Positions 46,340-57,640 of a stretch of 64,000 bases of DNA are shown piece after piece. Origin of the DNA: CAVVMA01 sp963830715 (GTDB lineage: Bacteria > Desulfobacterota > Binatia > Binatales > Binataceae); contig CAWHNS010000001.1 of assembly GCA_963830715.1 (NCBI GenBank), positions 186,001 to 250,000 on the forward strand, in the 5' to 3' direction. Each line of letters opens with the position of its first letter. The stretch's first letter is position 1. A model generated the notes under the pieces. The model searched no databases, was not told the origin of the DNA, and was given only the letters and a program-made list of their open reading frames with translations. Both the position numbers and the translations under genes were made by a program.

Positions 46340-47029
46340 ATGCGCGAGAGCGATAAGATTGCGCCCTCAATCCTGTCGGCGGACTTCGCCCGGCTCGGCG
46401 ACGAGATCCGCCGGGTCGAGGAGGCGGGCGCCGATCTGATTCACTTCGACGTGATGGACGGGCATTTCGTGCCCAACATCTCGATCGGCCTGCCGGTGCT
46501 GAAATCGCTCCGGCGCGTGACGCGGCTGCCGCTCGACGCGCATCTGATGATCGAGAATCCCGAGCGCTACGTGGCGGAGTTCGTGAAGGCCGGCGCCAAC
46601 TCGATTTCGGTCCACGCCGAGGTCTGCCCCGACATACCCGCTATCGCGCGCACAATCCGGGCTCTCGGCGCGCGCGCCTCAATCGCGATTAACCCCGAGA
46701 CCGATCCCGATCGCGTGCTGGCCGCCGCCGAGCATCTCGATATGATCCTCGTCATGAGCGTGCATCCGGGATTCGGCGGGCAGGAGTTCATCCCGTCGGC
46801 GCTCGACAAGCTGCGCCGCATACGGCGCGAGCTCGATCGGCGGGGTCTCAAGGTCGATGTGGAAATCGACGGCGGCGTCAAGCTCGACAATATCGCCGAG
46901 GTGAAGGCCGCCGGAGCAAACGTCTTCGTTTCCGGATCGGGCATTTTCGAGCATCAGGATTACCGCGCGATCATCGCCGCGATGCGCGATCGGCTGGCCA
47001 AAGCGATGACGCCGGGAAAACCGCTTTAG
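46340..47029 (+). CDS. rpe: Ribulose-phosphate 3-epimerase
   Basis: 229 residues, TIM-barrel epimerase of the pentose phosphate pathway. 'IAPSILSADFARLGDEI', 'IHFDVMDGHFVPNISIG' with the metal His/Asp, 'MSVHPGFGGQEFIP' and 'VDVEIDGGVKLDN' are diagnostic. It ends the def-fmt-rsmB-rpe run; a palindromic repeat lies directly after its stop. Confidence 0.97.
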   Translation: MRESDKIAPSILSADFARLGDEIRRVEEAGADLIHFDVMDGHFVPNISIGLPVLKSLRRVTRLPLDAHLMIENPERYVAEFVKAGANSISVHAEVCPDIPAIARTIRALGARASIAINPETDPDRVLAAAEHLDMILVMSVHPGFGGQEFIPSALDKLRRIRRELDRRGLKVDVEIDGGVKLDNIAEVKAAGANVFVSGSGIFEHQDYRAIIAAMRDRLAKAMTPGKPL

Positions 47030-47030
47030 T

Positions 47031-47126
47031 TGTCATTCTGAGCCTGGCGAAGAATCTCAGCCACTCACGCAGGCAATCCCCATACAGCAGTGGTGTGAGA
47101 TCCTTCGCGCGGCGCTCAGGACGACA
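47031..47126. repeat. Palindromic intergenic repeat
   Basis: The left arm starts TGTCATTCTGAGC and contains CGAAGAATCTCA; the right arm reads back as TGAGATCCTTCG and ends GCTCAGGACGACA, so about 30 bases pair imperfectly around a 35-base centre. The same type of repeat is frequent between genes in many MAGs. It lies 2 bases after the rpe stop and may act as a transcript end. Confidence 0.6.
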
Positions 47127-47272
47127 GACAGCGGCTTCGAGAGCGGTGGGGAAAACACGAGGCCGGGGCATCGAGGGCAAAGCATCCCTGCCGGGCCAGA
47201 TGATCGCGGCTCGCGTCGGATGTCACCGCAATGCTATAAAGATTTTCCGATCCGAGGCGGACTAAACAGATT

Positions 47273-47347
47273 CGGGGTGTAGCTCAGCCTGGCTAGAGCA
47301 CTGCGTTCGGGACGCAGGAGTCGCTGGTTCAAATCCAGTCACCCCGA
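47273..47347 (+). tRNA. tRNA-Pro (CGG)
   Basis: The acceptor stem CGGGGTG (47273-47279) pairs with CACCCCG (47340-47346); the D arm, T arm with TTCAAAT and the anticodon stem CTGCG/CGCAG with loop TTCGGGA (anticodon CGG) are all standard, followed by discriminator A. CCA is not encoded. The first T-stem pair is G-T. CGG reads proline codon CCG, the expected common proline codon in such a GC-rich genome. Confidence 0.95.
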
Positions 47348-47372
47348 TTTTTGCCCGCGAAGCGGGCAAAAA
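47348..47372. other. Perfect hairpin after tRNA-Pro
   Basis: TTTTTGCCCGC, loop GAA, GCGGGCAAAAA: an 11-pair stem immediately after the tRNA. Because the A run follows and the T run precedes the stem on both strands, it is not a textbook intrinsic terminator, but it may still stabilise or end the tRNA transcript. Confidence 0.6.
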
Positions 47373-47386
47373 TAGAGTAGGGGAAA

Positions 47387-48040
47387 TTGCCGCATGCTCT
47401 CGGGACTCATCAACCGTCTGGACAAGCCGCCTTGCTCACCGCCGCAGCCCTGATCATCGCCGCCTATGTCGTCGGGTCCATACCGACCGGCGTGATTGTC
47501 GGCCGGATGTCGGGTTTCGATCCGCGCGCCGTTGGATCCGGAAATATCGGGATGGCCAACGTGGCGAGGGCCGGAGGCGCCCGCGCAGCCGCGATCACAT
47601 TCCTCGGTGACATGCTCAAGGGCCTGATACCGGTGATGTGCGTGCGCGCCGCCGGTTTCGACGCCCGCATGGTTACCGTGGTCGCGCTGGCTGCTTTCAC
47701 GGGGTCGATTTGCTCGGTCTTTCTGCGATTCAGCGGCGGCAAGGGACTGGCCTGCTCGGTTGGTATCTGGCTCGCGATCTCGCCGCTTGCGGTCGGACTT
47801 GCCTTGATCGTCTTTCTCGCCGTCTTCGCTATGTGGCGAATCATGTCGCTCGCCTCGATGAGCGCCGCAGTCGCCCTGGTCCCGGTCGTGTTCGCATTGT
47901 CGTATCGGCGCTCATACCTGGCCCTGGCGATCGTGATGGTGGCGTTGATTCTGCTGCGCCATCGGGAGAATATCGGCAGGCTTATCCAAGGCACCGAGCC
48001 GGCCTTCAGAGCGGCCGGGAGTGGCGATCGCGCGAGTTGA
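47387..48040 (+). CDS. plsY: Acyl-phosphate:glycerol-3-phosphate acyltransferase
   Basis: Up to 217 residues of a polytopic inner-membrane enzyme that makes lysophosphatidate from acyl-phosphate. 'YVVGSIPTGVIVGR', 'GSGNIGMANVARAGG' (the phosphate/acyl-phosphate motif) and 'RFSGGKGLACSVG' are the three conserved loops; five hydrophobic stretches fit the fold. The start is uncertain: TTG 47387 or TTG 47432 ('LLTAAALIIAAYVVGS'), the latter closer to typical PlsY. Confidence 0.93.
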   Translation: MPHALGTHQPSGQAALLTAAALIIAAYVVGSIPTGVIVGRMSGFDPRAVGSGNIGMANVARAGGARAAAITFLGDMLKGLIPVMCVRAAGFDARMVTVVALAAFTGSICSVFLRFSGGKGLACSVGIWLAISPLAVGLALIVFLAVFAMWRIMSLASMSAAVALVPVVFALSYRRSYLALAIVMVALILLRHRENIGRLIQGTEPAFRAAGSGDRAS

Positions 48041-48246
48041 TGCCTGCGCGCTAGACTTTCGCCTGCCGCGTGTGCATCCTGGCGGACTGGCCCGTTTCGC
48101 GGGATATGCGCCTTGATGGCACCGACCTTGCCTATCGCGGCGGGAAAGGTGTGCCTGTCGTGGCCGGTTCGAGAGCTTGCGCCAAACGCGCTATAGTTGG
48201 AAAAGGTAATCGGGCCCGCGATAAGGCCAGACGGGGCGGGGTTGTC

Positions 48247-48261
48247 GGTGTTGGTAACACC
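48247..48261 (+). promoter_or_regulatory. Palindrome before the glnB ribosome site
   Basis: GGTGTT-GGT-AACACC, a perfect 6-bp-arm palindrome 12 bases before the ATG and directly against the GAGGGG ribosome site. It could be an operator or a small 5' UTR hairpin. It is not an NtrC-type site. Confidence 0.35.
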
Positions 48262-48273
48262 GAGGGGAAACTT

Positions 48274-48614
48274 ATGAAGAAGGTTGAGGCGATCATCAAG
48301 CCGTTCAAGCTCGACGAGGTCAAAGAGGCCCTGTCGAGTATCGGTGTCCAGGGCCTCACGGTAAGCGAGGTAAAGGGCTTCGGCAGGCAGAAGGGGCATA
48401 CCGAGCTTTATCGCGGCGCCGAATATGTGGTCGATTTCCTGCCCAAGGTGAAGCTCGAAATCATCGTGTCCGACGAGTTGGCGCGGACAGGTCGTGCGAG
48501 ACGATCGAACGCGCGGCGCGCACCGGCCGGATCGGCGACGGCAAGATATTCGTTCTGCCGATGGAAGAAGTGGTGCGCATCCGCACCGGCGAGCGCGGCA
48601 GCAGCGCCCTATAG
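48274..48614 (+). CDS. glnB: Nitrogen regulatory protein P-II, frameshifted
   Basis: P-II protein sensing 2-oxoglutarate and ATP/ADP and controlling nitrogen assimilation. Residues 1-72 match the family nearly perfectly, including the uridylylation site Tyr51 in 'GHTELYRGAEYVVDFLPKVKL'. After 'VSDELA' the frame is lost at 48485-48500, where about 14 bases replace the expected 12 (likely two small indels), then 'ETIERAARTGRIGDGKIFVLPMEEVVRIRTGERG' continues to TAG 48612-48614. A repaired protein of 112 residues is expected. The ATG 48274 follows GAGGGG. GlnK cannot be excluded. Confidence 0.88.
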
Positions 48615-48749
48615 CGGCAGCAGCAGCGCCTTACAATCGTCGGGCGGCGCTTCCTCCGCTCTCCGGGATGGCGCTGCCCCGCCAGCCGCAGTTGCGCCCA
48701 GTCTGAAATTCCCTAAAATGGGCGAATTCCGGGGGCGGCGGCAAAAATC

Positions 48750-49451
48750 ATGTTGACGATGAGCGGCCTGAAAACTCGATGGCGGACAATCGCCGTCGCG
48801 GCGCTCCTCGCCGCGCCGATCCTGTTCAATGCGATCGCATTGCTGCCTGAGGTGCGCTGCCCGGTTCCCAGCCTCAACGATGACGCGTTCCACTATCTGT
48901 TCGTACAGCGGGCCGCGCAGGCGATCGCGGCGGGCGACAATCCGGTCGATCACTGGGTGCCGGAACTCGAACTGGGATTCCCTCAATTCTTCTACTATCA
49001 GCATTTGCCCCATCTCGCGGTGCTGGCGCTGCACCTGATGCTTTTCAAAAGCGTCAGCCTGCTGACGCTCTTCAACCTCGTCCGATACCTGTTGATGGTT
49101 CTCTTTCCGCTGACGGTCTACTGGTCGATGCGCCGGATGGAATTCTCGATTGCTGCCTCCGCGATCGGCGCCGCCTTCTCGCCGCTGCTCTCCTCGAGCA
49201 TCGGTTATGGCTTTGACTTCGGCAGTTATGTCTGGCGCGGGAGCGGAATGTACACGCAGTTGTGGACGATGCACCTGCTGTTCATTTCCACGGCCTGCCT
49301 GTATCGGGTGCTCAGTCGGGGAACGGACTACCGGGCCGCAATCGTCGCGTGTTCCCTGCTCGTGCTGTCCGATCTGATTTATGCGTACATGATGGCGGTG
49401 ACTGCAGTGATGCTCTTTCTCCTGAGCCTCATGCCGGCGGGACCCGAATGA
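48750..49451 (+). CDS. Polytopic membrane protein, N-terminal part (GT-C-like)
   Basis: 233 residues with several hydrophobic segments. 'SLNDDAFHYLFVQ' has a DD pair at the first periplasmic loop, as in GT-C glycosyltransferases and YfhO-like proteins, followed by 'ELELGFPQFFYYQHLPHLA'. The frame ends in TGA at 49449-49451, which overlaps the ATG of the next frame (ATGA). Because the next segment continues directly with another membrane helix, both parts may be one protein of about 730 residues split by an indel near 49445; or a coupled pair. Confidence 0.65.
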   Translation: MLTMSGLKTRWRTIAVAALLAAPILFNAIALLPEVRCPVPSLNDDAFHYLFVQRAAQAIAAGDNPVDHWVPELELGFPQFFYYQHLPHLAVLALHLMLFKSVSLLTLFNLVRYLLMVLFPLTVYWSMRRMEFSIAASAIGAAFSPLLSSSIGYGFDFGSYVWRGSGMYTQLWTMHLLFISTACLYRVLSRGTDYRAAIVACSLLVLSDLIYAYMMAVTAVMLFLLSLMPAGPE

Positions 49452-50938
49452 CAATCTCGATTCCGGTCGCGGCGATCCTGCTCTTCCTGTGGTTCGCCTA
49501 TCCGATAGCTGCCCGGTCTCTGCGCAGGCTGGCGATCGTCGCCGTGCCGGCGCTCGCGATCACGTCATACCTGACCATTCCATTCCTGCTTGAACGGGCA
49601 TACCTGAACCAGACGCCCTATCTTGAGCGGTGGAAATACGACTCGATAGGGGCTGGGCGCGTGATCGCGTCGATCCTTGACGGCAGCCTCTTCGACTACG
49701 GCAGGTTCCCGGTAATCACTGCGATACTGATGCTCGGGCTGGCCTATGCGATTGCCAACCGCGGCGCGCAGGCCCGGCTGGCGCTGGGGTTGTTCGCGGC
49801 CTGGGCCGCGCTGTTCGCCGGTCGCACCACCTGGGGTGCGCTGGCCGACCTGATGCCGCTTCATGATCGGCTGTTGTTTCATCGCTTCGTCGGCGGCGTG
49901 GACATGGGGGCGATTCTGCTCGTCGGATTGGGCGGCGAATGGCTGTGGCAGCGTTTTCGCTCGCTGCGCAGTCCGCACCGGATCATTCTGCCTGCGCTGC
50001 TGATCGCGATGCTGATGGCGCCGGCGATGCGCGAGCGGTGGGAAAATTATCGGATCAACTCGTTGTGGATGGAGCAGGCGTATGACGCGATCCGCGCGGA
50101 TGAGGACCGGGCGATAGTCTTGTGGGAATTGCGCCGCCTGCCGCCGGGAAGAGTCTATGCGGGGCTGCGCTCAAACTGGGGCGAACAGCTGAGCTGGGGC
50201 TTTCTGCACTTCTACAACCTCCTGCCATTCGAGGACTTCGATGCGTTCTGTCCGCCCTATTACGCATTCTCGCTCAACTCGGATTTGATGTGGGAATTCA
50301 AGGACGCCGATCCGGAATACTACCGATTGTTCAATGTCAGGTATGTGGTCGCGCCGGCTTCGAGGACGATGCCGGCCTTCCTGACGCCGGTCCTGAAGAC
50401 CGTCACATACGCAGTCTATCAAGCGGACACCGGAGGCTACGCGCAACTCGCCAGGCTCATAGCGACTCGAGGCATCGAGTCACAGAACGATCTCCTCGAG
50501 GCCAATCAACGCTGGATCAAGAGTTCGGATCCGGGCAAGGGAAGATTTATCGCTTATTCCTTCCCCAGCGCCGCGGGATTTTCCGCAGGTGTGACCGATC
50601 CTCCTGACGCCACGCGCGGGACAATCACGAACGAGCGCGTCGCTCCCCAGCGCATCGAAGTGCAGGTCGAGAACCCGGCGACGACGACTCTCGTCTTCAA
50701 GGTGACCTACCATCCGAACTGGCGCGCGACCGTCAACGGTCGCGCGCAGCAGACCTTTATGGTGTCGCCCAGCTTTGTTGCGGTTGCTCTAAAGCCGGGG
50801 CGTCACGAGGTGCGCATCGAATATCATTCGAGCAGGCTCAAGAATGTCCTGTTGCTGCTCGGATGCCTCTTGGTGATCGGGCTGTTTCTGCCGTGGACGG
50901 GCTTCCGCTTATCGTCCCTCCGCTCGACGGCTTCGTGA
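49448..50938 (+). CDS. Polytopic membrane protein, C-terminal part (GT-C/YfhO-like)
   Basis: 496 residues. The first half has about seven membrane helices ('AAILLFLWFAYPIAA', 'LAIVAVPALAITSYL', 'AILLVGLGGEWLW'), and the second half is a soluble periplasmic-type domain with 'YGGY'-free beta-rich sequence ending with 'LLLGCLLVIGLFLPW'. 'FKVTYHPNWRATVNGRAQQTF' near the end resembles the C-terminal YfhO-type sheet. With the upstream part it resembles large bacterial membrane glycosyltransferase-like proteins of unknown substrate. Confidence 0.65.
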   Translation: MTISIPVAAILLFLWFAYPIAARSLRRLAIVAVPALAITSYLTIPFLLERAYLNQTPYLERWKYDSIGAGRVIASILDGSLFDYGRFPVITAILMLGLAYAIANRGAQARLALGLFAAWAALFAGRTTWGALADLMPLHDRLLFHRFVGGVDMGAILLVGLGGEWLWQRFRSLRSPHRIILPALLIAMLMAPAMRERWENYRINSLWMEQAYDAIRADEDRAIVLWELRRLPPGRVYAGLRSNWGEQLSWGFLHFYNLLPFEDFDAFCPPYYAFSLNSDLMWEFKDADPEYYRLFNVRYVVAPASRTMPAFLTPVLKTVTYAVYQADTGGYAQLARLIATRGIESQNDLLEANQRWIKSSDPGKGRFIAYSFPSAAGFSAGVTDPPDATRGTITNERVAPQRIEVQVENPATTTLVFKVTYHPNWRATVNGRAQQTFMVSPSFVAVALKPGRHEVRIEYHSSRLKNVLLLLGCLLVIGLFLPWTGFRLSSLRSTAS

Positions 50939-51089
50939 TTCTGCCAACCGAAGCCGCCGATTGCCTTCCTGTCAGTCTTGTTCGAGCCAAAAGAATCTTG
51001 CGGCGGTGATTGCAAACCCCGTCAGCATTTGATACAAGGCTCAAGATAATTGTCACGGGTGGTGTGTCCACAAATTTCAGGAGGGAAAG

Positions 51090-52175
51090 ATGGAAAAGTT
51101 AGAGAGTAGGCGGCGCGCAGTTCAATGCGGGCCCAGACTGGCTGCGGGCGCGGCGTTGATGGTCGTCGCGTTGCTGATCGGAGGGTCGGCGTTCGCAGCA
51201 AAACCGGCGTCGATTCCGAACAGCTCCGGAGTTTTTCTCGCTTGCTATCGCCCATATAACGGTGCTCTCCGGCTGATCGACCCTACACTTCCGTATGACA
51301 GGGCGTGTTATCCGGGCGAGAAGGGCGTATCGTGGAACATGACGGGTCCCATCGGACCGCAAGGCTCCGCTGGCCCATCCGGACCTGCAGGCCCTCAGGG
51401 CGTCCAGGGCTCCCAGGGGAATCCTGGGGCTTCAGGCCCCAGTGGTCCTAGCGGCCCCAGCGGTCCTTCCGGTGCGTCTGGTACTGGTCCCTCCGGACCT
51501 CCGGGCCCTAGCGGTCCTTCCGGTCCTGCTGGCCCGTCCGGTATGGGTCCCTCCGGCCCTCCAGGCCCTTCAGGTCCCACCGGTCCTACCGGGCCCAGCG
51601 GCCTTAGCGGTGCACTCGGACCCTCTGGACCCCAGGGAGTTCCGGGTCCTTCGGGTCCTGCAGGGACTGTCGCAGCGAACGTTGACGCGTTCGCGACTCT
51701 CCTCAGCGGCAATATCACTGGGCAGATTCCCGCCCTGGGCGCCACTTGGGAGTTCCTCGGCGGAGCGTCCGTGGTGGAGACGTTCAGCGATAGTATGACC
51801 TTCGCCCTGGTCACCGGCACTGCCGAAATTGGCACCAACAACGGCACTCTCTTACAGTCGGACATCGGCGTCTGCTGGTCGGCGACTCAGGTAGTGAACA
51901 GCCAGACCGTTCAGAGTGGACCAGCGTTCAACGCCGGTTACATCACGCTCGACATCCAACCTGCGGCCTTTCAGGAGGTTGCCGAGACCGTGTCTGCAGT
52001 CGTCGGAGGCGCTGGTGGACCCGTCGTTCCGATCGTCAACAGCAAGCCGGTTCCGACCAAGTTCTTGGTTGGCTTGTGCGTGAACCAAGAGACGAACAAC
52101 ACGACGCATGGAAGTGTCCTTGGTACGGCGCTTGTCGGCGAGAGCGCGGAAGCAACGAACCAGAACAACAACTAG
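51090..52175 (+). CDS. Secreted collagen-like protein
   Basis: 361 residues. The signal peptide region 'LMVVALLIGGSAFAAK' is followed by about 45 residues with Cys, then residues about 86-200 are 34 Gly-X-Y triplets ('GPSGPSGPSGPSGAS' etc.), a collagen triple-helix stretch rich in GPS. Two interruptions leave out one residue: 'GT-GPS' after 15 triplets and 'GM-GPS' after six more, and the blocks after each read almost identically. A C-terminal globular domain of 160 residues may trimerise. Start ATG 51090 follows AGGAGGG. Bacterial collagen-like proteins act on the cell surface in adhesion or structure; the role here is unknown. Confidence 0.85.
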   Translation: MEKLESRRRAVQCGPRLAAGAALMVVALLIGGSAFAAKPASIPNSSGVFLACYRPYNGALRLIDPTLPYDRACYPGEKGVSWNMTGPIGPQGSAGPSGPAGPQGVQGSQGNPGASGPSGPSGPSGPSGASGTGPSGPPGPSGPSGPAGPSGMGPSGPPGPSGPTGPTGPSGLSGALGPSGPQGVPGPSGPAGTVAANVDAFATLLSGNITGQIPALGATWEFLGGASVVETFSDSMTFALVTGTAEIGTNNGTLLQSDIGVCWSATQVVNSQTVQSGPAFNAGYITLDIQPAAFQEVAETVSAVVGGAGGPVVPIVNSKPVPTKFLVGLCVNQETNNTTHGSVLGTALVGESAEATNQNNN

Positions 52176-52216
52176 CGTGAAAGACGCGAGAGCCCAACGC
52201 GCCTGATAGCAAAGAG

Positions 52217-52245
52217 ATGCCCGGCCTCTTCCAGAGGCCGGGCAT
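52217..52245 (+). terminator. Strong GC hairpin after the collagen-like gene
   Basis: ATGCCCGGCCTCT, loop TCC, AGAGGCCGGGCAT: a 13-pair perfect stem 42 bases after the stop. There is no U run, so it may work with Rho or as a transcript stabiliser. Confidence 0.5.
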
Positions 52246-52292
52246 GGCAATCGGCGCCATGGCGGGGTTGTTGTTAAACAAGTGAAAGATGT

Positions 52293-52318
52293 GCCCGGCC
52301 CCTCCTGAGGGGCCGGGC
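52293..52318 (+). terminator. Second GC hairpin, related to the first
   Basis: GCCCGGCCCC, loop TCCTGA, GGGGCCGGGC: 10-pair stem sharing the GCCCGGCC arm with the hairpin 76 bases before it. Also lacks a U run. Confidence 0.5.
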
Positions 52319-52517
52319 CTCGTGGCTGGTGGCGGCAGGCGAGGGCCGCGCCAAGAAGCTCGGGCAGAGAGCAGCGCGTCAGGTAATGCGCAGCCGAGTA
52401 CGCACCGCAAGCTCTCGCGCGATCCGATTCGCGCGCTTCTCATTTTCGGGTTCGATCTAGTCTGACAAGCTGAGCGAGGGCCTGCGCGCTGTGGCGACGC
52501 CCGGCCCGTCTCGCGCG

Positions 52518-52889
52518 CTACTCGACGTTCTCCTTGGCGACGAATCCCTTGGTTCCCTTGTAGGGTCCGTCGGTGACCTCAATTCCGACCCCGTTCGCGT
52601 CATGCGCGGTGATTCTGACTGGCGCCCTGTCGGGGAGCTTCTTTGCAACCATCCTCGCCCTCATATCACCGGCCAGCGACCCGAACGGCCCCTTCTTGGT
52701 CGTCATCACCTGCTCGAAGGTTGCCTCGTCCTGGTAAACATCGACCATGTTCTGGCCGTTCGTCACTACCAGATGATGGCCCGTCGATCCGGCGTTCTTG
52801 TCGCCGGCGAACGACCGATTCCACGTAGATGCAACCGCGAGTATTGCGCCCAGCGCCGCGACGCTTATGCCGAGTCTTGAATTTGTCAT
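52518..52889 (-). CDS. Hypothetical exported protein with SH3-like end
   Basis: 123 residues, signal peptide 'LGISVAALGAILAVASTW'. The last 20 residues ('DGPYKGTKGFVAKEN') look like an SH3/KOW-type strand pair. No family recognised. The middle is polar with few aromatic residues. Probably periplasmic; alone between convergent collagen and GlyRS genes. Confidence 0.65.
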   Translation of the reverse strand: MTNSRLGISVAALGAILAVASTWNRSFAGDKNAGSTGHHLVVTNGQNMVDVYQDEATFEQVMTTKKGPFGSLAGDMRARMVAKKLPDRAPVRITAHDANGVGIEVTDGPYKGTKGFVAKENVE

Positions 52890-53039
52890 TGGATCCCCGC
52901 GCCCTCGAAGATGCGATATCGTTCGCTTGTTTCTAGCACGGCTTGCCCGTTCGCGATCAAGACGCGCCGCAGAAATCGAAAATTGCGAGGCGGCTTCGGG
53001 GCGTGATAGCTTGTTAGGTTCCGTTCCCAGGAGGCGTCT

Positions 53040-54390
53040 TTGTCCAGCAAGCAGGCAAACGATCAGGCGGCGGTGAACACTTCGGTCACGATGGAGAAGC
53101 TGGTCAACCTCTGCAAGCGCCGAGGCTTTGTCTTCCCTTCAAGCGACATTTATGGCGGACTCGGCTCGACCTTCGACTACGGCCCGTTGGGCGTTCGAGC
53201 TCAAGCGCAACGTCAGGGAGGCCTGGTGGCGCGAGATGGTCCAGCGCCGGCCGGACGTGCTCGGCCTCGACGCGGCAATCCTGATGAACCCCAGGACCTG
53301 GGAAGCATCGGGGCATCTCCAGAACTTCACCGACCCCATGGTCGATTGCAAAGGTTGCCAGAACCGCTTTCGGGCCGACGATCTGAACACCGATCGATGC
53401 CCGCTGTGCGCCGGCGAATTGACCGATGCGCGCCGCTTCAACCTGATGTTCAAAACCTTCATGGGCCCGGTCGAAGACGACGCCAGCACGGTCTATCTTC
53501 GGCCCGAGACCGCGCAGGGAATCTTCGTCAACTTCGCCAATATCGTCGATACGCAGCGCGTGAAGCTGCCGTTCGGCGTGGCCCAGATGGGCAAGTCGTT
53601 CCGCAACGAGATCACGCCGGGCAATTTCATCTTCCGCACCCGCGAGTTCGAGCAGATGGAGATGGAATTCTTCGTCAAGCCCGATCCCGATGAAGAACTG
53701 CGCTGGTTCGAGTACTGGGTGAATCAGAGATACAACTGGTACCTGAAGTTTGGCCTCACCGCCGAGCGTCTGCGCCTTAGGCCGCACGCCAGGGACGAAC
53801 TGTCCCACTATTCGCGCGGCACGACCGATATCGAGTACCTCTACCCGTTCGGATGGGGCGAGCTCGAAGGCGTGGCGCGGCGCGGGAGCTACGACCTCGA
53901 CCAGCACGCGAAGTTCAGCGGCAAGGATCTGACCTATTTCGATGAGGAGACCAGGCAGCGTTTTCGTCCGTGGGTGATCGAGCCGGCAGTTGGCGTCGAT
54001 CGCTCGATGCTGGCGTTTCTGCTGGACGCCTACGATGAAGACGTGATCGAGAACGAAGCGCGGATCGTGCTGAGGCTCGATCCGCGTCTGGCGCCGATCA
54101 AAGTGGCGGTCTACCCGCTGCTGCGCAAAGACGGCCAGCCCGAGAAGGCGCAGAAGGTCCGCGAGATGCTGCAAGAGCACTTCACGGTCGCATACGATCA
54201 GGCGGGATCGATCGGGCGGCGCTATCGCCGTCAGGACGAAGTCGGCACTCCGTTCGGCGTGACGATCGACCATCCCACGATGCAGGACGATACGGTCACG
54301 CTTCGCGATCGCGATTCGACCGAGCAGGTTCGCGTGCCGATCGACCATCTGGTCGCGGAGCTGACCGGGCGAATCGGATGGCATCGGTGA
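53040..54390 (+). CDS. glyS: Glycyl-tRNA synthetase (dimeric type), frameshifted
   Basis: Class II synthetase charging tRNA-Gly, about 449 residues. It starts at TTG 53040, seven bases after AGGAGG. The first frame gives 'VNLCKRRGFVFPSSDIYGGLGSTFDYGPLGV'; removing C at 53197 leads into 'ELKRNVREAWWREMV', then motif 2-like 'RPETAQGIFVNFAN' and 'FRNEITPGNFIFRTREFEQMEMEFF', and the motif 3 Arg region 'VGVDRSMLAFL'. The anticodon-binding domain occupies the last 100 residues. Since the gene is essential, the inserted C is probably a read error. Confidence 0.94.
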
Positions 54391-54468
54391 CGGACCGTGA
54401 CTCTCGGTCGCAACGTGGTAAATTGTTGCCATCCCGGGGATACGCGAGCTTCGCGAAGCGACTGAAGG

Positions 54469-54492
54469 CCCTCTCCCTGACCAGCGAGAGGG
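54469..54492. repeat. Short inverted repeat
   Basis: CCCTCTCCCTGA..GCGAGAGGG arms in the 200-base gap after GlyRS, followed by GGGTGCCCGAG and a GGGCAGGTGAGGG tail. This matches the common intergenic palindrome of many MAGs. Confidence 0.4.
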
Positions 54493-54594
54493 TGCCCGAG
54501 CGAATGCGAGGGCAGGTGAGGGCGGCCTTTTCGCCCTTAAAAACATTCGCGACCTTTCGGATGATCCAGTAAAGGCGCATGGAGTTTCGACAAA

Positions 54595-57343
<2,749 letters not shown>

Positions 57344-57388
57344 GGACTCTCTATTGCAATTCGTGAGACCAATCCTGTTCCGGGTTTT

Positions 57389-57493
57389 GTCATTCCCGCG
57401 CGCGTCTTTCTGTCCGGCGCGCGCGAGGAATCCCGAACGCCCGCGCTTTTGGAGTTCGGGATTCTTCGCGCGGCAGCCACGCGCGAGAATGAC
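57389..57493. repeat. Palindromic intergenic repeat, second family
   Basis: Left arm GTCATTCCCGCGCG..GGAATCCCGAAC, right arm GTTCGGGATTCTT..CGCGCGAGAATGAC; the two halves pair around CCCGCGCTTTTGGA. It lies after ppdK in a 297-base gap with no gene. The ends (GTCATTC/GAATGAC) recall the repeat after rpe. Confidence 0.6.
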
Positions 57494-57640
57494 AACGCAG
57501 AGAATCGAGCGAGATGAGAATTGTCAGGATGACATGACCCGCTCCACGGTAGCTCATACGAAGCGCCGCAACTCCGCGACGCGGTACCTCGTCTGTGTGA
57601 ACAACGCGGGGTACCGGGCGTCACTGGAACTGAGGAAAGT

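Larger units (their letters stand above)
52176..52517. other. Intergenic region with two near-identical hairpins
   Basis: 342 bases between the collagen-like gene and a leftward small gene. It holds hairpins at 52217-52245 and 52293-52318 and no open frame with coding character that I accept. Confidence 0.6.

Noticed and set aside
52217..52318. CRISPR-like pair of repeats
   Set aside because: Only two units, each a self-complementary hairpin, differing in the arm and loop; no array and no cas genes.
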